Shown here one piece after another: positions 54,911 through 64,000 of a DNA stretch of 64,000 nucleotides. This DNA is from Eonycteris spelaea (Eukaryota > Chordata > Mammalia > Chiroptera > Pteropodidae). The DNA lies in contig PUFA01000092.1 in the NCBI GenBank assembly GCA_003508835.1, positions 1,922,001 through 1,986,000 on the forward strand, given 5' to 3'. A program made the position numbers and the translations under genes. Under the pieces are notes generated by a model that ran no database searches, was not told where the DNA came from, and was given only the letters and a program-made list of their open reading frames with translations. Within the stretch, counting starts at the first letter, position 1; the number at the start of each line of letters is the position of its first letter.

Positions 54911-56398
54911 TGATAACACTTAAGATCTACTCTATTAACTTTCCAATATATAATACAGAATTGTTAATTCTACTCACCATGCTGTACATTAGATCCTCAG
55001 AACTTATTAATCTTATAGCAGTAAGTTTGTACCCTTTGACAAATATCTCCCCTTCTCTCCCACCCTCAGCCACCGTTGTACACTCTATTTCTCTTCTATG
55101 AGTTGTGCTTTTTTTTTTAGATTCTGCATATAATTGAGATCATATGGTAATTTCTGTCTTATTTCATTAATGTAATGCCCTCAAGATCCATCCCTCGTGT
55201 AGCAAATAGCAGGATTTCCTTCCTTTTTTATACATGAATAAATAATATTCTTATGTTTATATATATTTGTATTCCACATTTTCTTTATTCGTCTGCTGAT
55301 GGACACTTTGGCTGTTTCTGTGTCTTGGCTATTGCATATAATACTGCAGTGAACAAGGGAATGCAAATATCTCTTCAGATACTGATTTCATTTCCTTTGA
55401 CTATATACTCAGTAGTGGGATTGCTAGATCATATGGTAGTTCTGTTTTTAATTTTTTGAGGAACTTCCATATATTTTCTGTAGTGGCTGTATAAATTTAT
55501 ATTCTCACCAACAGTGCACAAGGCTTCCTTTTCTTCACATCCTTGACAACACTTGTTATCTCTTGTCTTTTCGTAATAGCCATTCCAACAGCTGTGTGGT
55601 GATATATTATTACGGTTTTGATTTGCAGTTACCTGATGATAAGTGATGTTGAGTAACTCCTCACGTACCTTTTGGCCTTTTGCATGTCTTCCTTAGAAAA
55701 AAATATATTCAAGCCCTCTGCTCATTTTAAAATTAGATTCTGTATTTTTTGTTTTTTGCTATTGAATTGTATGAGTTCCTTATATTTTTTAGAAATCAAC
55801 CTCTTATATAAATAGTTTACAGATATTTTTTCCCATTCCATAGGTTGCCTTTTCAGTTTGTTGATTGTTTCCTTCGCTGTGCAGAATAGAAGCCTTTCAG
55901 TTTGATATAGTTCTGCTTGTTTATTTTTGCTTTTGTTGCTTTACTTTTGGTGTTATATCAAAAATCATTGCCAACATCAGTATCAAGGAACTTGCCCTTT
56001 ATGCTTTCTTTTAGTAGTTTTACAGTTTTGGGGCTAACATTTAGGTCTTTAATTCCTTTTGAGTTAATTTTTGTTGATGATGTAATATAGTATAGTGGTC
56101 CAATTTTATTCTTTTGCATGTGAGTACCCAGTTTTCCCAGGATCATTTTTTTAAAGACTGTTCTTTCCCCATCGAGTATACTTAGTTAACTTGCCAAATA
56201 TTAGTTTTACTGTGTATACATAGATTTATTTCTGGGCTCTTGATTCTGTGCCATTGGTCTATGTATCTGCTTTTATATCAATATCGTACTGTTTTGATTA
56301 CCATAACTTTGCAATCAAGTTTGAAATCAGGAAGTGTGATACCTCCAAAATGGTTCTTCTTTCTCTGAATTGTTTTGGTTATTTTTTTTTAGTAGTTC
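54735..56398 (-). mobile_element. Old L1 (L1MA/MB-type), outer host element, part 1
   Basis: Continuous antisense 3' UTR and ORF2 C-terminal half: 'TTTATTGAGATCTTATTGACATATAA', 'CATGCTGTACATTAGATCC', 'CCTTGACAACACTTGTTATCTC', 'TTTTGCATGTGAGTACCCAGTTTTCCCAG', 'TTGTTTTGGTTATTTT'. A (TG)17 tract lies in the 3' UTR. It is interrupted at about 56400 by a younger L1 and resumes at 56951. Confidence 0.92.
54876..54909. repeat. (TG)17 microsatellite
   Basis: Uninterrupted TG repeats in the L1 3' UTR, where L1MA-type copies often carry a T/TG-rich stretch. Confidence 0.97.
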
Positions 56399-56409
56399 CA
56401 TACAAATTC

Positions 56410-56939
56410 TTTTAAATTAAATTAAAATTTTTAAATAGTATTTTTGTTTTTCATTTAATTGATGTGCAATATTATATTAGTTTCAGGTGTACAACATAAT
56501 GACATAATTTATATAACTTACAAAGTGATCACCCTGATAAATCTAGTACCCATCTGATGCCATGAATATTTATTGCAGTATTATTGACTACATTCCTTTT
56601 GCTATACTTTATATCCCCATGACTATTTTATAACTCCTAATTTGTACTTCTTAATCCCTTTTGCTTTTACATCCCCCCAACCCTCCTCCCATCTGACAAC
56701 TATCAAAATGTTCTCTGTATCTATAAGTTTGTTTCTGTTTTGTTTGTTAGTTTATTTTATTCTTTAGATTCCACATGTAAGTGAAATCATATGGCATTTG
56801 CCTATATGTTCATTGCAGCATTATTTACAATAACCAAGATATAGAGGCAAGCTGGATGTCCATCAAGGATGAATGGATAAAGAAGAGATGGTATATATAG
56901 ACACAATGGAATAGTACTTGACCATAAAAAGAATGAAAT
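56410..56939 (-). mobile_element. Younger L1 nested in the older L1, with 5' inversion
   Basis: From 56410 to about 56800 the sequence is an antisense L1 3' end ('ATATTAGTTTCAGGTGTACAACATAATG', 'AGATTCCACATGTAAGTGAAATCATATGG'). From about 56801 it switches to sense ORF2 text ('TTCATTGCAGCATTATTTACAATAACC', 'CCATCAAGGATGAATGGATAAAGAAG', 'CAATGGAATAGTACTTGACC'). This is the twin-priming inversion pattern. Flanks CCATACAAATT (56399-56409) and CCATAAAAATT (56940-56950) are the target duplication, differing at one base. Confidence 0.92.
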
Positions 56940-56950
56940 CCATAAAAATT

Positions 56951-57140
56951 TTAGAATTGTTTTTTTCTATTTCTATCAAAATTGCCATTCGAATCTTGAT
57001 ATGTAGCCTTATATCTGTATATCACTTTGGTTATTATTGATCATTGTAACTGTTAATTCTTCTGATCCATGAACATGGGATATCTTTCCATTTATTTCTG
57101 TCTTCTTCAGTTTCTTTCTTCATTGTCTTATAGTTTTCAG
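56951..57140 (-). mobile_element. Old L1, outer host element, part 2
   Basis: This resumes the interrupted ORF2: 'TTAGAATTGTTTTTTTCTATTTCTATCAAAATTGCCATTCGAATCTTGATA', then 'CCATGAACATGGGATATCTTTCC'. It continues the frame position left at 56398. Confidence 0.88.
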
Positions 57141-57419
57141 CCCGCTGGGAGCCCAAAGCCATGGGAGTTGGCCATTGATGGCGTGGGCCAGGGGCCTGAG
57201 TTCTTGGGAGCCTGCCAGGAGCCTGGTGCTTTGGAAAACACCTGGGGCTGCAGTAGTCACATGAGTCTATTGGAGCCAGCTACCATGCATTCCTTAAAAC
57301 TAGCGTAATTTAGAACTTACCCTTAGGATTCCCTGTTCAGCTTAACAATGACTCTAATTTCTCCCAGTCCATAGTGATGGCTCCTCATATTTGTTATTAA
57401 GATCCAGCTCTTCTCCTCT
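57141..57419. other. GC-richer unassigned patch
   Basis: 57141-57290 is notably GC-rich ('CCGCTGGGAGCCCAAAGCC', 'GGCCAGGGGCCTGAG', 'CCTGCCAGGAGCCTGGTGC') with a short repeated GGAGCC/CAGGAGCC flavour. It abuts the truncated 5' end of the old L1. Origin unknown. Confidence 0.35.
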
Positions 57420-57840
57420 TCTCATCTCCATCTATCACATGGTGGGCATGTGATCCAATGTGGGAGTTGTATGAGCATTTGGAGTTGGTGGTGGGAGATA
57501 GCAAAGAGAAGTGGAAAGACTACAAAAAGGCCAGTTGAAGCATCTAAAGTAAGGGGAGTAAGGGTCAATGAAGTTGGAGAGAGAGGCAGGGGTAAACAAT
57601 ACAATGACAGGATATGTTAAGAATTTTGGTCTATATACACAGGTGATGGAAACCATTGAGAATTATAGGAGGATGAAGCTGAAGTGGGGAGGGGACATAC
57701 TGGTTTTGCACGATGGGTTACAATGTGCAAACTATTTGAGAAACCCGGAGTATGTAGTAGTAAATCATGCAGCAAGTGATTTCAACAGTCCAGGCAAGCT
57801 GTGATGACACTTAGGATTAGATGGAGGGAACTGGATGTAT
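57420..57840 (-). mobile_element. Ancient mammalian repeat (L2-associated)
   Basis: Text such as 'AATTTTGGTCTATATACACAGGTGATGGAAACCATTGAGAATT', 'GAGGGGACATACTGG' and 'GATTTCAACAGTCCAGGCAAGCTGTGATGACAC' follows the widespread old repeat 'TTTGGACTTTATTCTGAGGGCAATGGGAAGCC ... AATCCAGGCGAGAGATGATG'. The coding frames overlapping it are artefacts. Confidence 0.6.
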
Positions 57841-58539
57841 TTACCAATTAAAAAAATCAACATCATCATTATTATAAATTTCCCTGAGTTGCTTGAACTT
57901 TTTTTTTTTTTCTGGAAAGGCTTGTTGATGCTTATGGTGGGAAAATTCTCTCAATATAAGGCAACATTTAGGTTCAATAACTGTGACTAAGACAACTAAA
58001 GTGGGTATTTATTCTACAGCATAGAAGCTGACCCTCATTTTGCCATAAAAATGACTAACTTATCAGTATATTTAGATTTAACAGATGAGAGTCAGATAGA
58101 GGAAATAAAAGAATTGATTTTAACACAAGTGAAGTCATGATTAGAGACTGGAACAGCAATATGTTAATAAAAAGATAAACTCAAGAACATATAGCTTTTT
58201 TTAAAATTAAGGATTCACTTGATACCCCTTATTAGGTCAAATATGAATCTTCCTAAATGATAAGATATCCAAATACATATTTTATATGCTCTGTGGTATT
58301 GGTATTTATAATATCAGTAGAATAAAAATATAAAAAAATAAATATATGATACGCACATACATTTAACCAGAATGATCACTGTTAAATGGTTTTTGAGACA
58401 GAGTTGTCTGCCATGATACTTATTCTCATTTTTAATATAGAAAGGAGTAGATTTAATTTCCTTAGTGGAGAGAAGAATTTCAGGGAAAAATCCAACAAGC
58501 TCCATGGAAATCCATATCACAAGAAGAAGACATCTCAGA
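57841..58539. other. Unassigned AT-rich sequence
   Basis: T14 at about 57899-57912. Otherwise nothing recognisable. Confidence 0.35.
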
Positions 58540-59400
58540 AAAATCTTGGAATATTTTAGAAAATACTAAAATTAACAGATTTATCATTTTCTCCCCGTCT
58601 GAGTTCAGTGACTGGTTTAACAAGTGGATCTTTGTACTCTTCACTGCCCTAACTCAAGTATCAATTGCTTTTCTTATTATGGGAAGTGATCGAATGGAAC
58701 TATCCATTACAGATCTTTCTGTGACATTGAAGCCATTGCATCAAATAGTCTAAATAATTTCATTTTGCCTGATAATGGATATTTTAAAAAATAACTTTCT
58801 TGAACAGAAACTCAGAGCTCAAGAATGTACCATCCTATGTTTAGTTCATCACTGTATAAGAAATTACATCTTTGGAAATTTGTCAGTGACAGTTTTTAGA
58901 GAGAATAGAATGTCCTTATACACAGTGGTTAATAGGAAAATGACTAAGTGAAACTGCTATGGAGGATAAAAGACTTTTAAAATTTTATTTAAGTTGATTA
59001 CTACTGGTGCCCTACTCATTTTTAATTCTGATGAAACTCTTTTAGACTTTTATCACATTTAACTTTTAAGACAAAATAGTGAAAACGTTTTTATAACATT
59101 CATATGAAGATGATTTTTCTTGCTTTCATTCTAATATTTAAACATGTTTTTTTTTAAAAGAATAAATGCAATATCCGCACTTTAAATGCATTATGGCCTA
59201 ATGTCTATTTAGTAGCCAAAGTGTAACCAAAATTGGTGATATCGGTCTAAATTTCAGGGGGAAATTGCCTGTATCATTGAGTGTACTTTTTAACATTCAA
59301 CATTGACATTAATTTTAATGGGAGAAGTAATCGAATAAACTGTGATTAGAACCCCAGAGGATAATGATCATTGCTATGTTATAGGCTTGCATGGGGTATG
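58540..59400. promoter_or_regulatory. Candidate unique / conserved non-coding region
   Basis: 860 bp without repeat text. Two denser parts stand out. 58600-58770 has 'GTGACATTGAAGCCATTGCATC' and 'AAATAATTTCATTTTGCC'. 59170-59400 has 'CATTATGGCCTAATGTC', 'GAAGTAATCGAATAAACTGTGATTAG' and 'GATAATGATCATTGC'. Several TAAT/ATTA cores are present. Conservation is untested and the call is speculative. Confidence 0.2.
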
Positions 59401-59429
59401 ATGGTAACAGTAGGAGGGAAAACAAACTT

Positions 59430-59720
59430 AAATTGAGGGTTATGTAGGTGGAGCATGGGTTATGCGGAGTTAATGCCTAACCCGAGGTTGAAGGATATGT
59501 GAAGTCCAGTCAGAAGACAGAGGAATAAGAGAGAACTTGTGGGAGTGCTCCACAATTGGCAGAAGGAGCAGAGCATGGAAGGCTGAGAGATGGCATGGAA
59601 GAGGAAGCAGTGGCTATATCATGACAGGTCTTATGTGCCACATTAAGAAATTAAAACTTCACCTTGAAAGATTTAAGTAGGTGAGTGAAATGACTAAATT
59701 TCTACTTTAGAAAGATGCAT
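59430..59720 (-). mobile_element. Ancient mammalian repeat, same family as at 57.6 kb
   Basis: 'AGAAGGAGCAGAGCATGGAAGGCTGAGAG', 'ATCATGACAGGTCTTATGTGCCACATTAAGAAATTAAAACTTCACCTTGAAAG' and 'AAGATGCATTTCTGTACTGTGTG' follow the same old repeat in reverse L2 orientation. Confidence 0.55.
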
Positions 59721-59734
59721 TTCTGTACTGTGTG

Positions 59735-59960
59735 CATAATCATTACCATCATCATACCGGGGACTCTTACTGTAAGTACTTGCTATGTCCTGGGCACTGT
59801 TATTTTGTGTAACCATCAAGGCAACATTAGTCATTTTATAGCCTAGAAGATAGGCTCCAAATTACTAAGAGCTTGCTTGAGGTGTACAGTGGGCAAGCTT
59901 GGATGTAGGCTCGGATATATCTGACTATAGTTTAATCTCCCTTAAACACTGTGCAGGCTG
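59735..59960 (+). mobile_element. MIR SINE
   Basis: 'GGGACTCTTACTGTAAGTACTTGCTATGTCCTGGGCACTGTTATT', 'ATTTTATAGCCTAGAAGATAGG', 'GGATGTAGGCTCGGATATATCTGACTATAG' and 'AAACACTGTGCAGGCTGCC' follow the MIR order. Confidence 0.8.
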
Positions 59961-60289
59961 CCTTCCATAAATCCTAAAGGAACCAAAGTTAAACAGATCA
60001 AAATAAATGAATTTTCATAAGCTCTTAAACATAATCATTTTGAGAGGTTATTTTATTTTTCATCATTTTCTGTTAGGCCTGACCAATTATATGTAGAATA
60101 ACACCAGAATATCATGGGGATCCAAAATTTATTAACAATTGAATGCTAATTTGATGACACACTGTCAGCTTGCAAGAGGAAAGAAGCCTAGTGGTAAAAG
60201 AGTAAAGAAGAGTATGGTTGGGGCAGAGAGACCTGTTATGGCCCCGAGAACAACTACATTTTTGCATGAGACCTTGAGGGAGAGAGGAA
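59961..60289. other. Unassigned sequence
   Basis: Nothing recognisable as a gene or repeat. Confidence 0.35.
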
Positions 60290-60425
60290 CATAACCTTTT
60301 GACTCTCTATTTAAAATTGATAACATAGAAATAATAATAGCTACTCTTCAGAGTTGTTTCACAGATTAAAAGAAATAATGCATATAAAATCCCTAGTTGA
60401 GCTTGAATAGATTATTATTATCACT
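60290..60425 (-). mobile_element. MIR SINE
   Basis: Reverse MIR: 'AAATTGATAACATAGAAATAATAATAGCTACTCTTCAGAGTTGTTTCACAG', 'AAAAGAAATAATGCATATAAAATCCCTAG', 'GATTATTATTATCACTG'. Confidence 0.75.
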
Positions 60426-61080
60426 GAGCCATGGATTTTGATTTGGAAATATGGGAGACCTTGAGAAAAGTGCCTCAATATATTTGGGGAACATATAGCT
60501 GCTAAGGCAGTTGAGTCTATTTCAGTACATTGATAATTGTACTGAAAACTTTCAGAAAGTATGATAATTATACATACATAATCATATTACCCAATGGTAC
60601 AAAGATCATAGACACTTGAGTGATTTTTTTATTATGGTATGCCCATGAGGATTAAGAGACTTATCATTTTAAGGCATAGAAAAATATTCCACGAGAGAGG
60701 TTATCTATGAAGAGTGAAAGAACAAAATAGAGATGCCATGTAAAGTAATTACAATTGTAAAACTGGTAGCACCTAGAGGAAGAAAATAGCAAACTATGGA
60801 GTTGTGAGAGCTTAAATGTGGCTTAACAGTGTAGTTAGAAACCAGTAAAAAGAACTCAAGACAAGAACATGATTCTAAAATTCTATGGCAGTTAATGTGC
60901 AGTTTTATATTTATTCAATATTTTAATTTTATTGTGAGGAGTATTGCTTAATTGATGCTATCCATCAACCAGGGCTAAAAAAAGACTTTTGCTAGGCATG
61001 CAGTTCTTTTGGGTTGGTATTTTTTATACGCCTATTTGGTCATACTGCTTTAACTAAAATTGTTTGTAGCTCTGAGAATT
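60426..61080. other. Unassigned AT-rich sequence
   Basis: No gene or nameable repeat seen. Confidence 0.35.
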
Positions 61081-61096
61081 AGAATTGGTATATTTA

Positions 61097-61694
61097 TTTT
61101 TTATCTTTATCTTTATTTTTTAAATTATGGTGACATTGGTTAAAGAAATCCAGTAAGTTTCAAGTGTACAATTCAACAGTAAGTCATATATATTTTGGAT
61201 TGTATGTTTACCGTCCATAGTTAGGTTTCTTTCTGTCATCACATATTTGACCTCTTGTAACCATCTACCTCCCACTTCCCCCTACCCTCTGGTAACCCCT
61301 AGTCTATTGTCTATGTCCATGAGTCTTTGTTTGTTTGTCATGTTTGTTTGTTGCTTTTAGGTTTAGATCCTACATATAAGTGATATCATGTAGTTTTCAG
61401 CTCCTTTTGTCTGGCTAATTTCGCTTAGCATGATTATCTTGAGGTCCATTCATGTTGTTGAAAATGGCAGTATTCCATCTCTTCTTCTAGCTGAGTAATT
61501 TTCCATTGTACATATGTACCACATATTTTTTATCCAATCATCTGTCATAGGACACTTCAGTTGCTTCCATGTCCTGGTCACCATGAATAATGCTGCTATG
61601 AACATCAGTGTGAAAATATCTTTTTGGATATATGTTTTCATGTCTTTAGGGTAAATACCCAGTAGAAGGATTGCTGGATCATATGGTAGATCAT
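61097..61694 (-). mobile_element. 5'-truncated L1 with perfect 16-bp target duplication
   Basis: A 598-bp antisense L1. The T-rich tail side is on the left ('TTTTTTATCTTTATCTTTATTTTTT'), then 'TATGGTGACATTGGTTAA', 'GTTTCAAGTGTACAATTCAACAG', 'GGTAACCCCTAGTC' and 'TTCGCTTAGCATGATTATC', up to ORF2 text 'GGATTGCTGGATCATATGGTAG'. AGAATTGGTATATTTA is present on both sides (61081-61096 and 61695-61710). The 3' UTR resembles bat-type L1 as I recall it. The perfect duplication indicates one of the younger insertions here. Confidence 0.95.
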
Positions 61695-61710
61695 AGAATT
61701 GGTATATTTA

Positions 61711-62639
61711 GATCAATCAATGCTTTTCCCAATCACAATGCTGTAATTCCTTTATGGGGAACCAAAGGAAACCAGATGGAAAAATGAAGTGGGCAGATGA
61801 GTCACCACATGGACAGATCTGAGTGTGGCCCCAGACTATGACCCAGAAGTAGGGCTCCCGTTGAAGGCTACCAACCCATACTGCCTCGGGGGGAATTATT
61901 CCGTCTGGGGGAGGATGCACATTATCTGTGAACTGTAAACATTAAATTGCAAAGAACTATTGTTCTTTTAGGCAGAAAATGAAATTCAGGGCAATATAGG
62001 TTTTAAAGAAAGCATTGGATATTATTTTTTGTTATTAAAATTACAAATCAGAGTTTTCCATTATATGCCAATTCTGTGGATTAATCACTCCATTCCTATT
62101 GCCCTCGTTTTCTGAACACAATTGTTATCTAATTCAACCATTTGGAAATTAACTATTTACTGCATTGCAACCTGTCAAGTGTTGTTTCTTAACTCATTTT
62201 TGGTTTAGATTAATATTTCAGAAACTTTGATTGACTATTATGTTTGCTTTCCTTGTTTTGCCAAATACATCCTAAGTTCTCCAGGATAAGAACTAGGTTT
62301 TACTATTCTTTGAGACTCAAAATTTCCTAGTACTGTGGCTTAAAGTGCTTAGTAACTGTTACTTAACTGAAAATTAAGGTGGTTGTCCTTAAAGCTTCAA
62401 ATACAAGCAATCAAAAATTTCAAAGAAGTCATTCTAAATGATTAAAAACTTGATAAAATAACATGTAGAATTTCAGAAGCGGTTTTTAAAATAGACAATG
62501 ATATTTTAGTTTAATGGCAGTTCCACTGAATAAGCATCGTCTATAATAAAATAAAACAGAAACCAGATCAGAGTGTAGAGGGGTTTCTTTGGGGATCTGC
62601 CATTTAGACAAGCTTTAGGTTTTTAAATTTTTTTTTGCT
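61711..62639. other. Unassigned sequence
   Basis: 61720-61930 is of mixed composition with a minus frame of 67 codons (61920-61717) that I cannot assign. The rest is AT-rich and anonymous. Confidence 0.35.
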
Positions 62640-64000
62640 TGTTTTTGTTTTAATAGCCTTTATTTTTTAGAGCAGTTTTAGTTTCACAACAATATTGAGG
62701 TTAAGAAACACAGATTTTCCCCTATATTCTCTGTCTTCACATATCATAATTTCTCTATTATCAGTACCCCTCCGAATGGTATAGTTGTTATAAATGATGG
62801 ACCTACATTGACACCTCATTATCACCCATCATAGTTTACATTGGTGTTCGCTCTTGGTGTTGTACATTCTATAGGTTTGGACAAATTTTTAATGACATAC
62901 ATTTACCCTTATAATATGCAGTGTAGTTTCACTGCCCTAGAAGTCCTGCGTACTCCACCTATTCAACCCTTCCTTCTCCAAATCCCTGGTAACCGATGAT
63001 CTTATTACTGTCTCCGTAGTTTTGCCTTTTCCAGAATGTCATGTAGATGGAATTATGCAGCTTTTTCAGATTGGCTTCTTTCACTTAGTAATATGCATTT
63101 AAGTTTCCTCCATGTCTTTTCATGGCTTGATAGCTTATTTTCTTTTGGAACTGAATAATATTCCATTGTTTGGTTGTACTAAAGTTTATTTATTCATTCA
63201 CCTACTGAAGAACATTTTGATTGCTTCCAAGTTTTGGCAATTATGAATAAAGCTGCTATAAACATCCGTGTTCAGGTTTTATGTGAATGTAGTTTTTAAG
63301 TCCTTTGGGTAAATAGCAAGGAATGAGATTGTTAGATTGTATGGTAAGAGTATATTTAGTTTTACAAGAAACTGCAAATTTGCCTTCCAAAGTGGCTATG
63401 CCATTTTGTCTTCCCCTCAGCACTGAAAGAGTCCTTATTGCTGCACATTTTCACTAGCATTTGGTGTTGTCAGCATTCTGGATTCTGCCCATGCTTAGAG
63501 GTATGTAGTGTTATGTCATTGTTTTAATTTGCATTTCCCTGATTACTGTGATGTGGAACGCCTTTTCATATGCTTATTTGCCACCTGTATATCTTCTCTG
63601 GTGAGGTGTCTGTTAGGATTTTTCACTCATCTTTTACTCTGGTTGTTTGTTTTCTTACTGTTGAGTTTCAAGTTTTTTTTTTTTTTTGGTATATTTTTGA
63701 TAAAGTCCTTTATATGTCTTTTGCAAATATTTTTTTTGCAGTCTCTGGCTTATAATTCTTATCATTCTTCTTATAATTCTCTTGACATTGTCTTTCACAG
63801 AGCAAACATTTTTAATTCTAATGAAATCTAATTTATCAGTTCTTTCTTTCATGGATCATGCCTTTAGGATTGTGTCTAAAAAGTCATCATCACAGTCAAG
63901 GTCATCTATGTTTTCTCTTATGTTATCTTTTAGTTTTATAGTTTTACATTTTACATTTAGGTTTATGATCCATTTTGAATTATTTTTGTGAAGGATGTAA
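62640..64000 (-). mobile_element. L1 (L1MA-type), 3' UTR and ORF2 C-terminal half, runs off the window
   Basis: Antisense L1 in clear order: 'AGCAGTTTTAGTTTCACAACAATATTG', 'GACCTACATTGACACCTCATTATCACCC', 'CAGAATGTCATGTAGATGGAATTATG', 'TGGCAATTATGAATAAAGCTGC', 'TTGTTTTAATTTGCATTTCCCTGA', 'TTCATGGATCATGCCTTTAGG'. At least 1.36 kb is present and it continues beyond 64000. The frames overlapping it (63508 onward) are shadows or ORF2 debris. Confidence 0.95.

Noticed and set aside
54826..55101. 91-codon plus frame with a Val-Cys repeat
   Set aside because: Antisense L1 3' UTR plus a TG microsatellite.
57069..57308. 79-codon plus frame
   Set aside because: It starts in old L1 antisense sequence and runs into an unassigned GC-rich patch. 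There is no coherent protein.
63508..63991. Several overlapping plus and minus frames up to 107 codons
   Set aside because: They lie in antisense L1 ORF2 and T-rich sequence. They are debris or shadows.
1..64000. CRISPR arrays, bacterial operons, rRNA, snRNA or tRNA genes
   Set aside because: Searched by eye for repeats with spacers, tRNA arms, and U6, 7SK and Y RNA start motifs. None found, as expected for a mammalian gene desert.

Overview
This window is nuclear DNA from a placental mammal, and it is gene-poor. It is AT-rich by eye. It is full of L1, L2, MIR, hAT-Charlie and ERVL/MaLR relics, and no reading frame belongs to an intact host gene. Several L1 3' ends are of the type seen in laurasiatherian mammals (ending in 'TTTCAGGTGTACAA'-like antisense sequence). 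A few resemble bat L1 3' ends as I remember them. I recognise no primate Alu, carnivore tRNA-Lys SINE, ruminant BovA/BovB, horse ERE or bat VES copy in 64 kb. A laurasiatherian, possibly a bat, is my best guess, but the order is not proven.

Two processed pseudogenes are the only recognisable relics of host genes, both on the minus strand. Positions 11645-13970 hold a near full-length, intronless TRAF7 retrocopy: 5' UTR, RING finger, zinc-finger/coiled-coil region, WD40 repeats, and 3' UTR with AATAAA. It is broken by frameshifts and a lost start codon. Positions 53283-53950 hold the 3' end of an EPCAM retrocopy: the transmembrane segment, cytoplasmic tail and whole 3' UTR. Its poly(A) tail borders a large TTCC/TGCC microsatellite.

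Layout: 1-10 kb is old L1, MIR, MLT1 LTR, a palindromic MITE and a 1.8 kb L1M. 9.8-10.6 kb is an ERVL-type LTR. 11.6-14 kb is the TRAF7 pseudogene. 14-22 kb holds antisense L1, L2, MIR and MER20. 22.7-24 kb holds a possible conserved non-coding block and a MER33-like element. 25.1-25.9 kb is an orphan L1 5' UTR. 26-46 kb is mostly L2/MIR/MER20 and short L1 fragments, with unique stretches between. 46-52 kb holds a possible enhancer-like block, an unusual 105-bp dispersed duplication and a MER1-like hAT with a perfect 8-bp target duplication. 53-57 kb holds the EPCAM relic and an L1 nested inside another L1, the inner one with a 5' inversion. 57-64 kb holds ancient repeats, an L1 with a 16-bp target duplication, and an L1 running off the window end.

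I see no new gene system. The points most worth a second look are the retrocopies, the 105-bp duplicated segment, the nested and inverted L1 insertions, several perfect hairpins, and unique non-repeat blocks with clustered homeodomain/POU/SOX-like or E-box motifs that could be distal enhancers. Repeat family names come from memory of consensus sequences and were not checked by search.
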